DNA of 64,000 bases, taken from Sulfuricella sp. T08. GTDB taxonomy: Bacteria; Pseudomonadota; Gammaproteobacteria; Burkholderiales; Sulfuricellaceae. Below are positions 1 to 11,198 of the stretch, in pieces. Within the stretch, counting starts at the first letter, position 1. Each line of letters opens with the position of its first letter. Location of the stretch: the NCBI RefSeq assembly GCF_000971475.1, contig NZ_DF967522.1:244315-308314 (forward strand), written 5' to 3'. The notes beneath the pieces were generated by a model. The model saw only the letters and a list, made by a program, of their open reading frames with translations. It did not search any database and had not been told where the DNA came from. The position numbers and the translations under genes are program-made.

Positions 1-3000
1 TCAGCGCGCTGGCGCTGGTCCACCAGCGCTTCTCCACCAACACATTCCCCACCTGGGATCTGGCCCACCCTTTCCGCATGATTGCCCACAACGGCGAGAT
101 CAATACCATGCGGGGCAACGTGAACTGGATGGCGGCAAGGCATGCGGCGATGTCCTCGAAGCTGCTGGGTGCTGACCTGGAAAAGCTGTGGCCCCTGATC
201 GTGGACGGCCAGTCCGACTCGGCCTGCTTCGACAATGCCCTCGAGCTACTGGTGGCGGGTGGCTACTCGCTTCCTCACGCGATGATGCTGCTGATACCTG
301 AAGCTTGGGCGGGAAACCCCCTGATGGACGAAGAACGCCGCGCTTTTTACGAATACCACGCAGCCCTGATGGAGCCATGGGACGGCCCCGCCGCTGTGGC
401 CTTCACCGATGGACGCCAGATCGGCGCGACTCTGGATCGCAATGGCCTGCGTCCGGCGCGCTACCTGATTACCGACGATGATGTGGTGCTGATGGCGTCC
501 GAAATGGGCGTACTCGACATTCCGCAACACAAGATCGTGAAAAAATGGCGCTTGCAGCCGGGCAAGATGTTCCTGATCGACCTGCGGGCAGGCCGTATTG
601 TGGACGACGCCGAACTGAAACAGCATCTCGCCACCGCCAAGCCTTACCGCGAGTGGATCGAGAAATCGCGTTATTTTCTTGGTGATCTGCCCGGCGTAGA
701 CGGCAAGACTGCGCTCCAGGAAACACTGCTCGACACCCAGCAAGCCTTCGGCTATACGCAGGAAGATCTCAAGTTTATCCTCGCGCCCATGGCTGCGGCA
801 GGCGAGGAAGCGACCGGCTCCATGGGCAACGATTCCGCGTTGCCGGTGCTCTCCGACAAGAACAGATCGCTGTACGATTATTTTCAACAACTGTTTGCCC
901 AGGTGACGAATCCGCCGATCGATCCGATCCGCGAAGAGATCGTGATGTCGCTGACCTCGTTCATCGGGCCGAAACCCAACCTGCTCGGCATCGACGAGAC
1001 CGATCCGCCGCTGCGCCTGGAAGTCCACCAACCGGTGCTGTCCAATGAGGACCTGGCGAAGCTGCGCGACATCGACCAGCTGACGCAGGGACGCTATAAA
1101 ACCCGGATACTGGATATCACCTATCCAGTCACGCAGGGCTCGGCAGGCTGCGAAGCAGCGATCTCAGCCTTGTGCGTGGCTGCCGACGCGGCCGTGGCAG
1201 GGGGTTATAACGTATTGATCCTGTCCGACCGGGCAATATCGCGTAACCGTGCAGCCATCCCGGCATTACTGGCTTGCGCGGGGGTGCACCATCACCTGGT
1301 GCGCAAAGGCCTGCGCACCAGCACCGGTCTGGTGGTAGACACGGGTTCCGCCCGAGAAACACATCACTTCGCCCTGCTCGCCGGCTATGGCGCCGAGGCG
1401 GTATGTCCCTGGCTGGCCTTTGAAACCGTTGATGCCCTGGCCGGCTCCCTGCCCACCGGGCTGACCGGCAAAGAGGCCAATAAGCGCTACATCAAGGCAA
1501 TAAACAAGGGGTTGTTAAAAGTCATGTCCAAGATGGGCATCTCGACTTACCAGTCCTATTGCGGCGCCCAGATTTTCGAAGCGGTCGGCCTTAACGCCGG
1601 CTTCGTAGCGCAATATTTCACCGGCACAGCAACCCAGATCGAAGGCATAGGCCTGCACGAAATCGCTGAAGAAACCGTGCGCACCCATCAGTCTGCATTC
1701 AGCGACGATCCGGTCCTGTCCAACGCGCTGGAAGCGGGCGGCGAATACGCCTACCGGGTGCGCGGCGAAGCCCACATGTGGACACCGGATGTCATCGCCA
1801 AACTGCAACACGCCACGCGCTCCAACAATTTTCAGACTTACAAGGGATATGCCAAGCTGATCAACGACCAGAGCGAGCAATTGAAGACCTTGCGCGGGCT
1901 GTTCGAAATCAGGCCGGCGGGTGCCCCGGTACCGCTGGATGAAGTGGAACCGGCGAAAGAGATCGTCAAGCGTTTCGTCACCGGCGCGATGTCGCTTGGC
2001 TCCATTTCTACCGAGGCGCATACCACGCTGGCCATCGCAATGAACCGCATCGGCGGCAAATCCAATACCGGCGAAGGTGGCGAAGACGCCGCTCGGTTCA
2101 AGGCAGTGAAGGGCGGCGAAAAGCTCTCCGAGATTATCGGCAAGGGTCGTATTGAACGCGACCTGGTGATGAAAGAAGGCGATTCGCTACGCTCCCGGAT
2201 CAAGCAGGTGGCATCCGGCCGCTTCGGCGTGACGGCGGAATACCTGTCCAGCGCCGACCAGATCCAGATCAAGATGGCGCAGGGAGCCAAGCCTGGCGAG
2301 GGCGGTCAGCTGCCCGGCCACAAGGTCTCCGAATATATCGCCCAGTTGCGCTTCTCGGTACCCGGTGTGGGCCTTATTTCCCCACCGCCGCACCACGATA
2401 TTTACTCGATCGAAGATCTCGCGCAGCTGATCCATGACCTGAAAAATGCCAATCCCAGCGCGTCCATCTCGGTCAAGCTGGTCTCCGAAGTAGGCGTGGG
2501 CACGGTGGCAGCCGGCGTATCCAAAGCCAAGGCAGACCACATCGTGGTAGCCGGCTACGATGGCGGCACCGGCGCATCGCCGCTGTCTTCCATCAAGCAT
2601 GCCGGCACGCCGTGGGAACTCGGCCTGGCGGAAACCCAGCAGACCCTGGTGCTGAACCAGCTGCGCGGGCGCGTTGCCTTGCAGGTGGACGGGCAGCTCA
2701 AGACCGGGCGCGATGTGCTGATCGGCGCCTTGCTGGGCGCGGACGAATTCGGCTTTGCCACCGCGCCGCTGGTGGTAGAAGGCTGCATCATGATGCGCAA
2801 GTGCCACCTGAATACCTGCCCGGTGGGCGTGGCGACACAAGACCCCGCGCTGCGCAGGAAATTCACCGGCCAGCCCGAGCACGTGGTGAATTACTTCTTC
2901 TTTGTCGCCGAAGAAGCGCGCGAGATCATGGCGCAGATGGGCATCCGCAAGTTCGATGACCTGGTCGGGCGCAGCGATCTGCTCGACATGAAGCAGGGTA

Positions 3001-3995
3001 TTGCGCACTGGAAAGCTGGGGGACTGGACTTCTCCAAGGTATTCCATCAGCCGGCCATGCCGTCCAGCGTGGCGCGCCTCCACACCGAGGCGCAGGATCA
3101 CGGCCTGGACAAGGCACTGGACCATCAACTCATCGCACAGGCCAAGGCCGCCCTGGAGACCCGGCAACCGGTGGTGATAAACAGCGCTATCGGCAACGTC
3201 AACCGCACCGCCGGTGCCATGCTGTCGCACGAAGTAGCGAAACGCTACGGTCATGCCGGACTGCCGGACAACACCATCACGGTGAAGCTGACTGGCACGG
3301 CAGGGCAGAGCTTCGGCGCCTTCCTCGCCCATGGCGTCACCTTCGAGCTATCCGGCGAAGGCAATGACTATGTCGGCAAAGGTTTGTCCGGCGGGCGCAT
3401 CGTGGTGATGCCGCCCAAGGAATGCAAGATCGTGGCTGAAGAAAACATCATCGTCGGCAACACCGTGCTGTACGGGGCGACCAGCGGCGAATGCTACTTC
3501 CGCGGCGTAGCGGGTGAGCGCTTCGCGGTGCGTAATTCTGGGGCTGTCGCGGTGGTGGAAGGTCTAGGCGACCACGGCTGCGAATACATGACTGGGGGCA
3601 TGGTGATCGTACTGGGTCAGACCGGACGCAATTTTGCGGCAGGCATGTCCGGTGGCGTAGCCTACGTGCTCGACGAGGACGGCAGCTTCGAACGTCGCTG
3701 CAATTTGTCCATGGTACAGTTGGAGCCGATACCCGAAGAAGTGGCCGCCAGCGAAACCGGTGCCGTGGAAGGGCATGGAAGGGTACATTTTAATCCTCTC
3801 GGCAAAGCCGACGAAGCCGCGCTACGCGGGAAAATCGAGAAGCATCTGCGCTACACCGGCAGCACGCGCGCGAAGAATATTCTGGATAACTGGGCGCGCT
3901 ATCTGCCGAAGTTCGTCAAGGTCATGCCTACCGAGTATCGCCGCGCCTTGCAGGAAATCGCAACGCAACAGGCCAAGTTGAAGGAGGTTGCATAA
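1..3995 (+). CDS. gltB: Glutamate synthase (NADPH) large subunit, 5' truncated by window edge
   Basis: Large subunit of GOGAT, which makes two glutamates from glutamine and 2-oxoglutarate. The frame is already open at base 3 and reads [19 protein letters not shown], a conserved part of the N-terminal class II glutaminase domain, so the gene starts upstream of the window and about 200 residues including the catalytic Cys1 are missing. The remaining 1330 codons cover the rest of the amidotransferase domain, the central domain, the FMN-binding synthase barrel, and the C-terminal GXGXG beta-helix. The 3Fe-4S cysteines are visible as [12 protein letters not shown] near bases 2784-2819. The stop codon is followed directly by gltD, so the two subunits form an operon. 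Identity is seen directly from motifs; only the N-terminus is unknown. Confidence 0.97.
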   Translation, partial: SALALVHQRFSTNTFPTWDLAHPFRMIAHNGEINTMRGNVNWMAARHAAMSSKLLGADLEKLWPLIVDGQSDSACFDNALELLVAGGYSLPHAMMLLIPEAWAGNPLMDEERRAFYEYHAALMEPWDGPAAVAFTDGRQIGATLDRNGLRPARYLITDDDVVLMASEMGVLDIPQHKIVKKWRLQPGKMFLIDLRAGRIVDDAELKQHLATAKPYREWIEKSRYFLGDLPGVDGKTALQETLLDTQQAFGYTQEDLKFILAPMAAAGEEATGSMGNDSALPVLSDKNRSLYDYFQQLFAQVTNPPIDPIREEIVMSLTSFIGPKPNLLGIDETDPPLRLEVHQPVLSNEDLAKLRDIDQLTQGRYKTRILDITYPVTQGSAGCEAAISALCVAADAAVAGGYNVLILSDRAISRNRAAIPALLACAGVHHHLVRKGLRTSTGLVVDTGSARETHHFALLAGYGAEAVCPWLAFETVDALAGSLPTGLTGKEANKRYIKAINKGLLKVMSKMGISTYQSYCGAQIFEAVGLNAGFVAQYFTGTATQIEGIGLHEIAEETVRTHQSAFSDDPVLSNALEAGGEYAYRVRGEAHMWTPDVIAKLQHATRSNNFQTYKGYAKLINDQSEQLKTLRGLFEIRPAGAPVPLDEVEPAKEIVKRFVTGAMSLGSISTEAHTTLAIAMNRIGGKSNTGEGGEDAARFKAVKGGEKLSEIIGKGRIERDLVMKEGDSLRSRIKQVASGRFGVTAEYLSSADQIQIKMAQGAKPGEGGQLPGHKVSEYIAQLRFSVPGVGLISPPPHHDIYSIEDLAQLIHDLKNANPSASISVKLVSEVGVGTVAAGVSKAKADHIVVAGYDGGTGASPLSSIKHAGTPWELGLAETQQTLVLNQLRGRVALQVDGQLKTGRDVLIGALLGADEFGFATAPLVVEGCIMMRKCHLNTCPVGVATQDPALRRKFTGQPEHVVNYFFFVAEEAREIMAQMGIRKFDDLVGRSDLLDMKQGIAHWKAGGLDFSKVFHQPAMPSSVARLHTEAQDHGLDKALDHQLIAQAKAALETRQPVVINSAIGNVNRTAGAMLSHEVAKRYGHAGLPDNTITVKLTGTAGQSFGAFLAHGVTFELSGEGNDYVGKGLSGGRIVVMPPKECKIVAEENIIVGNTVLYGATSGECYFRGVAGERFAVRNSGAVAVVEGLGDHGCEYMTGGMVIVLGQTGRNFAAGMSGGVAYVLDEDGSFERRCNLSMVQLEPIPEEVAASETGAVEGHGRVHFNPLGKADEAALRGKIEKHLRYTGSTRAKNILDNWARYLPKFVKVMPTEYRRALQEIATQQAKLKEVA

Positions 3996-5432
3996 ATGGG
4001 CAAGCCTACCGGATTCATGGAATTGCGCCGCCAGAACGAGGCGAGCCTTCCCGTCGCGGAACGCCTGAAAAACTACCGCGAATTCGTGCAGCACCTGACC
4101 GACGAACAAGCCGCCATACAGGGAGCGCGCTGCATGGACTGCGGCATCCCTTTCTGTACCAGCGGCTGCCCCATCAACAACATCATTCCGGACTGGAATG
4201 ACTTGGTGTACCGAGGCAGCTTGGCTGATTGGAAAAGGGCACTCGACGTGCTGCATTCCACCAACAACTTTCCCGAGTTCACTGGTCGCGTTTGCCCTGC
4301 ACCCTGCGAGGCTGCGTGTACGCTGAACATCAACGATGATGCGGTGGGCATCAAGTCCATCGAGCACGCGATTATCGACAAAGGATGGGAGCAAGGCTGG
4401 GTCGTACCGCTGCCGGCACAGAAGAAGACCGGCAAGACGGTCGCGATAGTCGGCTCCGGCCCCGCCGGTCTGGCCTGCGCGCAGCAACTGGCGCGTGCCG
4501 GACATGGCGTGGTGGTGTTCGAAAAGAATGACCGCATCGGTGGACTGTTGCGCTATGGCATTCCCGATTTCAAATTCGAGAAGTCGCACATCGACCGCCG
4601 CATCGAACAAATGCGCGCAGAGGGAGTGGAATTTCGCGTCAATCAACAAGTCGGCGAGGACGTGCCGGCTCAAAAACTGAAGGATGAGTTCGATGCCGTG
4701 ATTTTGACCGGCGGTGCGGAACAAGCCCGTGATTTACCGGCACCAGGACGGGAACTATCGGGCGTGCATTTCGCCATGGAGTTCCTGCCGCAGCAGAACA
4801 AGGTGGTTGCCGGCGATGTGCTGCCTCAACAGATATTGGCCTCCGGCAAACATGTCGTGGTGATCGGCGGCGGAGATACTGGCTCCGACTGCGTGGGCAC
4901 CTCGATCCGCCAGGGAGCGGCCTCGGTAACCCAGATCGAGGTGATGCCGCGCCCTGCCGAACAGGAAGACAAGGCGCTGACCTGGCCCAACTGGCCACTC
5001 AAGCTGCGCACTTCCAGTTCACAGGAAGAAGGCTGCACGCGCGACTGGTCGGTCACGACCAAGGCATTCCTCGGCGCCAGTGGCAAGGTCGAAAAACTGA
5101 ACTGCGTGCGCGTGGAATGGAATGCCGGCAAGATGCTCGAAATACCCGGCAGCGAATTCGAGATACAGGCCGATCTGGTACTGCTGGCAATGGGATTCGT
5201 CAGCCCGGTGCAAAAGGTTCTGGAAGCGTTCGGAGTGGAGAAGGATGGCCGCGGCAACGCCAAGGCCGCGACGGATGGTGCGGGCTGCTACAAAACTTCG
5301 GTGGACAAGGTGTTCGCTGCCGGCGATATGCGCCGCGGCCAATCGCTGATAGTGTGGGCCATACGCGAAGGCCGCCAGGCCGCACGTGCCGTCGATGAAT
5401 ACCTGATGGGCTTTTCCGATTTACCCCGGTAA
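3996..5432 (+). CDS. gltD: Glutamate synthase small subunit
   Basis: Small (beta) subunit of GOGAT, 478 aa, which takes electrons from NADPH through FAD and Fe-S clusters to the large subunit. The N-terminal cysteine cluster [14 protein letters not shown] (Cys46, 49, 54, 58) and a second group CPAPCEAAC (Cys100, 104, 108) bind 4Fe-4S clusters. Two Rossmann motifs follow: [11 protein letters not shown] near 150-160 for FAD and [13 protein letters not shown] near 290 for NADPH. The ATG abuts the gltB TAA with no gap, and AAGGAGG at 3981-3987 gives a well spaced ribosome binding site inside the gltB end. Length matches the family. Confidence 0.97.
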   Translation: MGKPTGFMELRRQNEASLPVAERLKNYREFVQHLTDEQAAIQGARCMDCGIPFCTSGCPINNIIPDWNDLVYRGSLADWKRALDVLHSTNNFPEFTGRVCPAPCEAACTLNINDDAVGIKSIEHAIIDKGWEQGWVVPLPAQKKTGKTVAIVGSGPAGLACAQQLARAGHGVVVFEKNDRIGGLLRYGIPDFKFEKSHIDRRIEQMRAEGVEFRVNQQVGEDVPAQKLKDEFDAVILTGGAEQARDLPAPGRELSGVHFAMEFLPQQNKVVAGDVLPQQILASGKHVVVIGGGDTGSDCVGTSIRQGAASVTQIEVMPRPAEQEDKALTWPNWPLKLRTSSSQEEGCTRDWSVTTKAFLGASGKVEKLNCVRVEWNAGKMLEIPGSEFEIQADLVLLAMGFVSPVQKVLEAFGVEKDGRGNAKAATDGAGCYKTSVDKVFAAGDMRRGQSLIVWAIREGRQAARAVDEYLMGFSDLPR

Positions 5433-5439
5433 TTTTACC

Positions 5440-5478
5440 CCCCTCGCCCGCTTGCGGGCGAGGGGTTGGGGAAGAGGG
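5440..5478. repeat. GC-rich palindromic repeat (REP-like), copy 1
   Basis: A perfect 12-bp inverted repeat with arms 5440-5451 (CCCCTCGCCCGC) and 5454-5465 and a TT loop is followed by a G-rich tail to 5478. It fills the gltD-hemE gap. The tail contains AGAGGG (5473-5478), seven bases before the hemE ATG, and is the only plausible hemE ribosome binding site. A second copy at 63612-63650 matches at 36 of 39 positions. Such CCCTC-rich hairpins are known as dispersed repeats in many Proteobacteria; the role given to it here is inference. Confidence 0.85.
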
Positions 5479-5485
5479 TTATAAA

Positions 5486-6553
5486 ATGAGCAACAAACTA
5501 AAAAACGATACCTTCCTGCGCGCCCTGTTGCGCCAGCCAACCGAATACACCCCGGTGTGGATGATGCGGCAGGCCGGACGCTATCTACCGGAATACAATC
5601 AGACGCGTGGCAGAGCCGGTGATTTCCTGTCTTTATGCAAGAACCCCAATCTCGCCACCGAAGTCACTATGCAGCCGCTGGCACGCTTCCCGCTCGACGC
5701 CGCCATCCTGTTTTCAGACATACTCACCATTCCCGACGCCATGGGTCTGGGTCTTTATTTCAGTACCGGCGAAGGACCCAAATTCGAGCGTCCGCTGCGC
5801 GACGAATGGGAAATTCGCGACTTGGCCGTACCTGACCCAAACGTGCATCTGCGCTATGTGATGGATGCCGTAAGCCAGATCCGCAAGACGCTCAACAATG
5901 AAGTGCCCCTGATCGGCTTTGCTGGCAGCCCGTTCACGCTGGCCTGCTACATGGTCGAGGGCGGCAGCAGCTCGGATTTTGCTTTGGTCAAGACCATGCT
6001 CTACCAGCGCCCGGAACTGCTGCATCACATCCTCGACATCAACGCTCGCGCCGTGACCAGCTATCTCAATGCGCAGATCGAAGCCGGCGCACAGGCAGTA
6101 ATGATTTTCGACTCCTGGGGCGGGGCGCTGTCCCACGCTGCTTACCATGAATTTTCTCTGCCCTACATGGAGCAGATCGTCAGCGGACTGATCCGTGAAC
6201 ATAATGGCGCCACCATACCCAATATCATCTTCACCAAGGGCGGCGGACTGTGGCTGGAAAGCATCGCCGCTACCGGCTGCAACGCAGTCGGGCTGGACTG
6301 GGCTATCGACATCGGCCAGGCGCGTGCTCGTGTCGGCGACAAGGTCGGGCTGCAAGGCAACCTTGATCCGGCAGTATTGTTCAGCAATCCCGATGCCATC
6401 CGCACCGAAGTGGGCAAAGTCCTGCACAGCTATGGCAAGGGCAGCGGCCACGTATTCAACCTGGGGCATGGCATTTCGCAGTTCACCAATCCGGAAAATG
6501 CCGCCGCCATGGTCGAGGCGGTGCACGAACTGAGCAAGCCGTACCACGCGTAA
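5486..6553 (+). CDS. hemE: Uroporphyrinogen decarboxylase
   Basis: Cytosolic heme pathway enzyme (355 aa) that removes four carboxylates from uroporphyrinogen III to give coproporphyrinogen III. The family signature [12 protein letters not shown] lies at residues 26-37 and the second signature [17 protein letters not shown] near residues 140-156. C-terminal [12 protein letters not shown] and HVFNLGHGI are also typical. It follows gltD after 53 bp that hold a palindromic repeat; the repeat could work as a partial terminator, so co-transcription with gltBD is uncertain. Length and both ends fit the family. Confidence 0.97.
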   Translation: MSNKLKNDTFLRALLRQPTEYTPVWMMRQAGRYLPEYNQTRGRAGDFLSLCKNPNLATEVTMQPLARFPLDAAILFSDILTIPDAMGLGLYFSTGEGPKFERPLRDEWEIRDLAVPDPNVHLRYVMDAVSQIRKTLNNEVPLIGFAGSPFTLACYMVEGGSSSDFALVKTMLYQRPELLHHILDINARAVTSYLNAQIEAGAQAVMIFDSWGGALSHAAYHEFSLPYMEQIVSGLIREHNGATIPNIIFTKGGGLWLESIAATGCNAVGLDWAIDIGQARARVGDKVGLQGNLDPAVLFSNPDAIRTEVGKVLHSYGKGSGHVFNLGHGISQFTNPENAAAMVEAVHELSKPYHA

Positions 6554-6578
6554 GCACCCAAATAATGCTGTATTGGGC

Positions 6579-8762
6579 ATGAAGATTCTTCGTGTCGCAC
6601 TGGACGTCCCACTCGACACCCTGTTTGACTATTCCGCAGCGGACCAGGACAACATCGCAATCGGCGACCGGGTTCTGGTTTCATTCGGTCGGCGTCAGAT
6701 GGTCGGCGTGGTCGCCGAAATTTCCGACCATTCCGACCTGTCACCGGGGCGCATCAAACCGGTGCTTCAGGTCTTTCGCGACACGCCGCCCCTGTCCGAA
6801 GAAATATTCCACCTGCTGCGCTTCTGCGCCGACTACTATCACCACCCTTTGGGCGAAGTCGTTCTCAACGCACTGCCCGTCCCCCTGCGCCAGACCAAGC
6901 CGGTTGCGCGCACCAACCCCACCGGCTACCGGCTGACCGAGGCGGGACTCGCGCTCGAAGCCGATGCCTTGCCCACCCGCGCGATCGTCAAGCGCAAGCT
7001 GCTGCAAAGTCTGAAGCAGGCCGGCACGCTTGCACGCAACGACATTGCCGGCCTTTCCCCGAGCGCCTTGCAGGCCCTCAGGGAATTTATCGCGCAAGGG
7101 TGGGCCGCGGAAAGCGATGAAATAGCCGAGCCTGTGCTCGCACCGGTCAAGACAGACGGGCTACCGCCGCTGACACCACCGCAGGAGCAGGCGGTCACCG
7201 CCATTCTGTCCGGCCAGGATCATTTTCAGGTCTGGTTGCTGTATGGCATCACCGGCAGCGGCAAAACGGAAGTCTATTTGCGGGTCATCGCACAGGTTTT
7301 GCAACGTGGCGGGCAGGCCTTGGTGCTGGTGCCGGAAATCAACCTCACGCCACAGTTGGAATCGCGCTTTCGCGCCCGCTTCCCGGATACCTGCCAGGTC
7401 AGCCTGCACAGCCGCCTCTCCGCCGGGGAACGACTGCGAAATTGGTCGCTGGCGCAATCCGGGAAAGCCAAAATCGTGCTCGGCACCCGCCTGGCCCTGT
7501 TCACGCCGATGCCGAAACTGAAACTGATCGTGGTGGACGAAGAACACGACGGCTCATTCAAGCAGCAGGACGGGCTGAGGTATTCCGCGCGCGACATGGC
7601 CATCGCACGCGGCAAACAGGCCGGCACGCCGGTGATTCTCGGCTCGGCCACGCCCGCGCTGGAAACCTGGTACAACGCCAGCATCGGCCGCTACCAAAAA
7701 CTGGAACTGCCGGCACGAGCCATCGCGGAAGCTGCGCTGCCGGCCATCCACTGCATCGACATCAGTCGCGCCAAGCTGGTCGATGGCCTGTCTGACTCCT
7801 TGATCGATGCGCTGCGCGTGCGCCTGGAACGCGGTGAGCAAAGCCTGGTTTTCATCAACCGCCGCGGCTATGCCCCGGTGATGCGCTGCGGCCAGTGCGG
7901 ATGGGTCTCCACCTGCCACCGCTGTTCCAGCCGGCTGGTTGTTCACCTGCGCGAGAAACGCCTGCGCTGCCATCATTGCGGCCACGAATCGCGCATCCCC
8001 CCCACCTGCCCGGATTGCGGCAATGCCGACCTGGCACCTCTCGGCCAAGGCACGCAACGACTGGAGGATACCTTGGGCAACCTGTTTCCCGCCGCCCGCA
8101 TCCTGCGCGTCGACCGCGACAGCACCCGGCGCAAGCAGGCTTTGCCCGAAATGCTGGAGCGCATCCACGCGGCGGAGGTGGATATCGTGATCGGCACCCA
8201 GCTACTGGCAAAAGGCCACGACTTCAAGAAGCTCACCCTGGTCGGCGTGGTGAATGCGGATGGCGCGCTTTACAGCTCCGATTTCCGCGCCTCGGAACGG
8301 CTCTTCGCGCAACTGATGCAGGTCGCGGGGCGCGCCGGGCGCGACACCCTCCCCGGCGAAGTGCTGATCCAGACCCAGTTTCCCACCCACCCCCTGTTCC
8401 AGGCGCTGATCCGGCACGACTACCCGGGATTTGCCGAAACCCTGTTGACCGAGCGCAAGCAGGCGGAATTCCCGCCCTTTTGCCACCAGGCCCTGCTGCG
8501 TGCCGAAGCACCGCAAGTAGAAACTGCCTTGGCATTCCTGCGCAAAGCGCAGGGTGTTGCTCCCCGAGATTTCGACGTCAGCCTGTTCGATCCGGTTCCG
8601 GCCCAGATGGCCCGCCTGGCTGGTATGGAGCGCGCGCACTTGCTGGTCCAGGCCACATCCCGTGGCGCTTTGCAGGCTTTTCTCAGCGCCTGGAATAAAT
8701 CCCTGTTCAGCATGGGCGGGAATGTCCGCTGGTCTCTGGATGTCGACCCTCTGGAGTTTTAG
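6579..8762 (+). CDS. priA: Primosomal protein N' (replication restart helicase)
   Basis: PriA (727 aa) is a superfamily 2 3'-5' DNA helicase that reloads the replisome at stalled forks. Visible features are the N-terminal DNA-binding domain, Walker A GITGSGKT at residues 223-230, the DEEH box (VVDEEHDGS) near 317-325, and a zinc-binding region with eight cysteines starting CGQCGWVSTCHRC at residue 437. I chose ATG 6579 rather than an in-frame TTG two codons upstream because MKILRVALDVPLDTLFDY matches the usual PriA N-terminus. It lies 25 bp after hemE on the same strand, so co-transcription is likely. Confidence 0.96.
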   Translation: MKILRVALDVPLDTLFDYSAADQDNIAIGDRVLVSFGRRQMVGVVAEISDHSDLSPGRIKPVLQVFRDTPPLSEEIFHLLRFCADYYHHPLGEVVLNALPVPLRQTKPVARTNPTGYRLTEAGLALEADALPTRAIVKRKLLQSLKQAGTLARNDIAGLSPSALQALREFIAQGWAAESDEIAEPVLAPVKTDGLPPLTPPQEQAVTAILSGQDHFQVWLLYGITGSGKTEVYLRVIAQVLQRGGQALVLVPEINLTPQLESRFRARFPDTCQVSLHSRLSAGERLRNWSLAQSGKAKIVLGTRLALFTPMPKLKLIVVDEEHDGSFKQQDGLRYSARDMAIARGKQAGTPVILGSATPALETWYNASIGRYQKLELPARAIAEAALPAIHCIDISRAKLVDGLSDSLIDALRVRLERGEQSLVFINRRGYAPVMRCGQCGWVSTCHRCSSRLVVHLREKRLRCHHCGHESRIPPTCPDCGNADLAPLGQGTQRLEDTLGNLFPAARILRVDRDSTRRKQALPEMLERIHAAEVDIVIGTQLLAKGHDFKKLTLVGVVNADGALYSSDFRASERLFAQLMQVAGRAGRDTLPGEVLIQTQFPTHPLFQALIRHDYPGFAETLLTERKQAEFPPFCHQALLRAEAPQVETALAFLRKAQGVAPRDFDVSLFDPVPAQMARLAGMERAHLLVQATSRGALQAFLSAWNKSLFSMGGNVRWSLDVDPLEF

Positions 8763-8816
8763 TGCAGCATGAGCGAATAGCCGCTAAAATGTCGGTTTTA
8801 CGCTAAAGTTACCGCT

Positions 8817-10538
8817 TTGAAACATCACCTTTCCGAACTATTTGCCCAAGCCCTGAAAGAAGTCGCGCCGGAACACGCCGGCACCGCTTTTGAAATCACT
8901 CGCCCCAAGCAGGTGCAACACGGCGATTTCGCCTGCAATCTGGCGATGCAGCTGGCGCGCCCACTGCGCGGCAATCCTCGGGAAATCGCGACTAAGCTGC
9001 TCAACGCTTTGCCTGCCTCTCCTTTTGTAGAAAAAACTGAAATTGCCGGCGCCGGCTTCATCAACCTGTTCTTGACCCCGGATGCCAAGCAGCAGGTCAT
9101 CAAGCAAGTCCTTGCGCAGGGGTCGAATTTCGGCTGCAGCACCCTGGGACAAGGACTCAAAATCCAGGTCGAATTCGTTTCCGCCAACCCCACTGGCCCG
9201 TTGCACGTCGGCCACGGACGTGGCGCGGCATTTGGCATGAGCCTTGCGAATGTGCTTGGCGCTGCCGGTTATAAAGTTGCCCGTGAGTACTACGTCAACG
9301 ATGCCGGCCGGCAAATGGATATCCTGGCTCTTTCCACCTGGCTGCGCTATCTGGAACTGAACGGCGTACACGTCGCATTCCCGGCCAACGCCTATCAGGG
9401 CGGCTACGTGCGCGACATGGCAGGCCTGATCCAGGAAGCCCACGGTGATCGTTACCTGCACCAGCCGGGCTCTATTCTGGAGAGCGTCCCCGCCCATGAG
9501 GAGGATGCCGAGGGCCATCTCGATGCCCTGATCGCCAATGCCAAGAAGCTTCTGGGCGAGGGTTACGCTTATATCCACAACATTGCCCTGACCGAGCAGC
9601 TAGAAGATTGCCGCAACGACCTGACCGAGTTCGGCGTTACTTTCGACTCCTGGTTTTCGGAAAAATCGCTATTCGACACCGGGTTGGTGGATCGCGCCGT
9701 CGCCGACCTGGAAAAGCATGGCCATATTTACCTGCAGGACGGCGCAAAGTGGTTCCGCTCCACCCACTTCGGTGACGAGAAAGATCGCGTGGTACAGCGC
9801 GAGAATGGCCTTTACACCTATTTCGCCTCTGATATCGCCTATCACCTGAACAAATATGAACGCGGCTTCGACCGCGTCGTTAATGTCTGGGGTGCGGACC
9901 ACCATGGCTACATTGCCCGCGTCAAAGGTGCGCTGACCGCACTGGAACTGGATGCCGAGCGACTGGTTATCGCCCTGGTTCAGTTCGCCGTGCTCTGGCG
10001 CGGCGCTGAAAAATTGCCGATGTCCACGCGTAGCGGCAACTTCGTCACCTTGCGCGAGTTGCGTGAAGAGGTTGGCAACGATGCCGCGCGGTTTTTTTAC
10101 GTGCTGCGCAAAAGCGACCAGCACCTCGACTTCGATCTGGAACTGGCCAAATCGCAGAGCAACGAAAATCCAGTGTATTACATCCAGTATGCGCATGCCC
10201 GAGTCTGCAGCGTACTGGGGCAATGGGGGGGCGACGCAGCAGAGCTGGCCGATGCGGAAACCGGAGCCTTGGGCGGCAAGCACGAGCTTGCCCTGATGAA
10301 CCTGTTGAACGACTATTCAGGTATTGTGGAAAGCGCGGCCAGGGAACTTTCCCCCCACCTGATCGCCTATTACCTCAAGGATCTGGCCGGCGAGTTTCAC
10401 AGTTACTATAATGCGGAGCAGTTTTTAGTTCCAGACAACACTCTGCGACTAGCCCGCCTGGCACTGATTATCGCCGTCCGGCAAGTATTGCGTAATGGGT
10501 TAACCCTGCTTGGCGTTGGCAGCCCGGAAAAAATGTAG
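8817..10538 (+). CDS. argS: Arginyl-tRNA synthetase
   Basis: Class I aminoacyl-tRNA synthetase (573 aa) that charges tRNA-Arg. The HIGH-type motif is HVGH at 130-133 within FVSANPTGPLHVGHG; the KMSKS equivalent is MSTRS at 402-406. The C-terminal anticodon-binding helices end in the typical RNGLTLLGV. The start appears to be TTG at 8817: the frame is closed by a TAG at 8778-8780 and there is no in-frame ATG or GTG before the conserved region starts. No strong ribosome binding site is visible. The gene lies 54 bp after priA and runs into a SPOR-domain gene. Confidence 0.95.
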   Translation: MKHHLSELFAQALKEVAPEHAGTAFEITRPKQVQHGDFACNLAMQLARPLRGNPREIATKLLNALPASPFVEKTEIAGAGFINLFLTPDAKQQVIKQVLAQGSNFGCSTLGQGLKIQVEFVSANPTGPLHVGHGRGAAFGMSLANVLGAAGYKVAREYYVNDAGRQMDILALSTWLRYLELNGVHVAFPANAYQGGYVRDMAGLIQEAHGDRYLHQPGSILESVPAHEEDAEGHLDALIANAKKLLGEGYAYIHNIALTEQLEDCRNDLTEFGVTFDSWFSEKSLFDTGLVDRAVADLEKHGHIYLQDGAKWFRSTHFGDEKDRVVQRENGLYTYFASDIAYHLNKYERGFDRVVNVWGADHHGYIARVKGALTALELDAERLVIALVQFAVLWRGAEKLPMSTRSGNFVTLRELREEVGNDAARFFYVLRKSDQHLDFDLELAKSQSNENPVYYIQYAHARVCSVLGQWGGDAAELADAETGALGGKHELALMNLLNDYSGIVESAARELSPHLIAYYLKDLAGEFHSYYNAEQFLVPDNTLRLARLALIIAVRQVLRNGLTLLGVGSPEKM

Positions 10539-10550
10539 GTTTGGTAAATT

Positions 10551-11165
10551 ATGAGCCGTGATTACAAAAAACCCGACCGCACTTCCTCCAGAAAAGGGGG
10601 TAGCTCATTATTTACGGGCGTACTGATCGGGCTGACCGTCGGTCTCGCCGTAGCGATCGGTGTTGCCCTTTACATTAACTTCAGCCCCAAGCCCTTCGCC
10701 AGCCGAGACAAACAGCCTGAGGCATCCACATCCACCAAGGCAGCGACAAAAAACGACACCGCCTCGCAAGATGCTGCGCCACCCGATGTGGCAGGCAAAA
10801 ATGGCAAGTCTTCCGACAAACCCCGGTTTGATTTCTATACTATTTTGCCTGGCAGCGAGGCGCCGGTGTCAGAACAGGAAATCAAACAAGCCACCAAGCA
10901 GGAAGGCGTCGCCAAAGATAGCTATTTTCTTCAGGTCGGCTCTTTTCAAGCGGCAGCCGAAGCTGACAACATGAAAGCGCGTCTCGCCCTCCTCGGCTTG
11001 GAAGCGGTCATCCAAACGGCTGACATTCCCGACAAGGGAGTCTGGCACCGGGTACGCATCGGGCCTTTTGCCAACATCGAGGACATGAGCCGCTCTCGCA
11101 CCTTGCTCACGCAGAACGACATTGCCTCCAGCCTGGTCAAGGTCAAAGGACCGTCGACAAATTAA
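10551..11165 (+). CDS. SPOR-domain membrane protein (FtsN-like)
   Basis: 204-aa bitopic inner-membrane protein. A short charged cytoplasmic tail (1-19) is followed by a transmembrane helix (about 21-43, GVLIGLTVGLAVAIGVALYI), a low-complexity Lys/Ala/Ser/Pro linker in the periplasm (50-120), and a C-terminal SPOR domain (about 122-200, starting DSYFLQVGSFQAAAEADNMK). SPOR domains bind denuded septal peptidoglycan, so a cell-division role like FtsN is likely. argS-SPOR gene adjacency is common in betaproteobacteria. It starts 12 bp after argS. Whether it is the true FtsN cannot be told from sequence alone. Confidence 0.85.
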   Translation: MSRDYKKPDRTSSRKGGSSLFTGVLIGLTVGLAVAIGVALYINFSPKPFASRDKQPEASTSTKAATKNDTASQDAAPPDVAGKNGKSSDKPRFDFYTILPGSEAPVSEQEIKQATKQEGVAKDSYFLQVGSFQAAAEADNMKARLALLGLEAVIQTADIPDKGVWHRVRIGPFANIEDMSRSRTLLTQNDIASSLVKVKGPSTN

Positions 11166-11198
11166 CTCACTGAAATTAATTATTCCGGAGTAGACAAC

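Noticed and set aside
2187..3332. 381-codon open frame on the minus strand opposite gltB
   Set aside because: Antisense shadow of a conserved enzyme with no recognisable domain or ribosome binding site.
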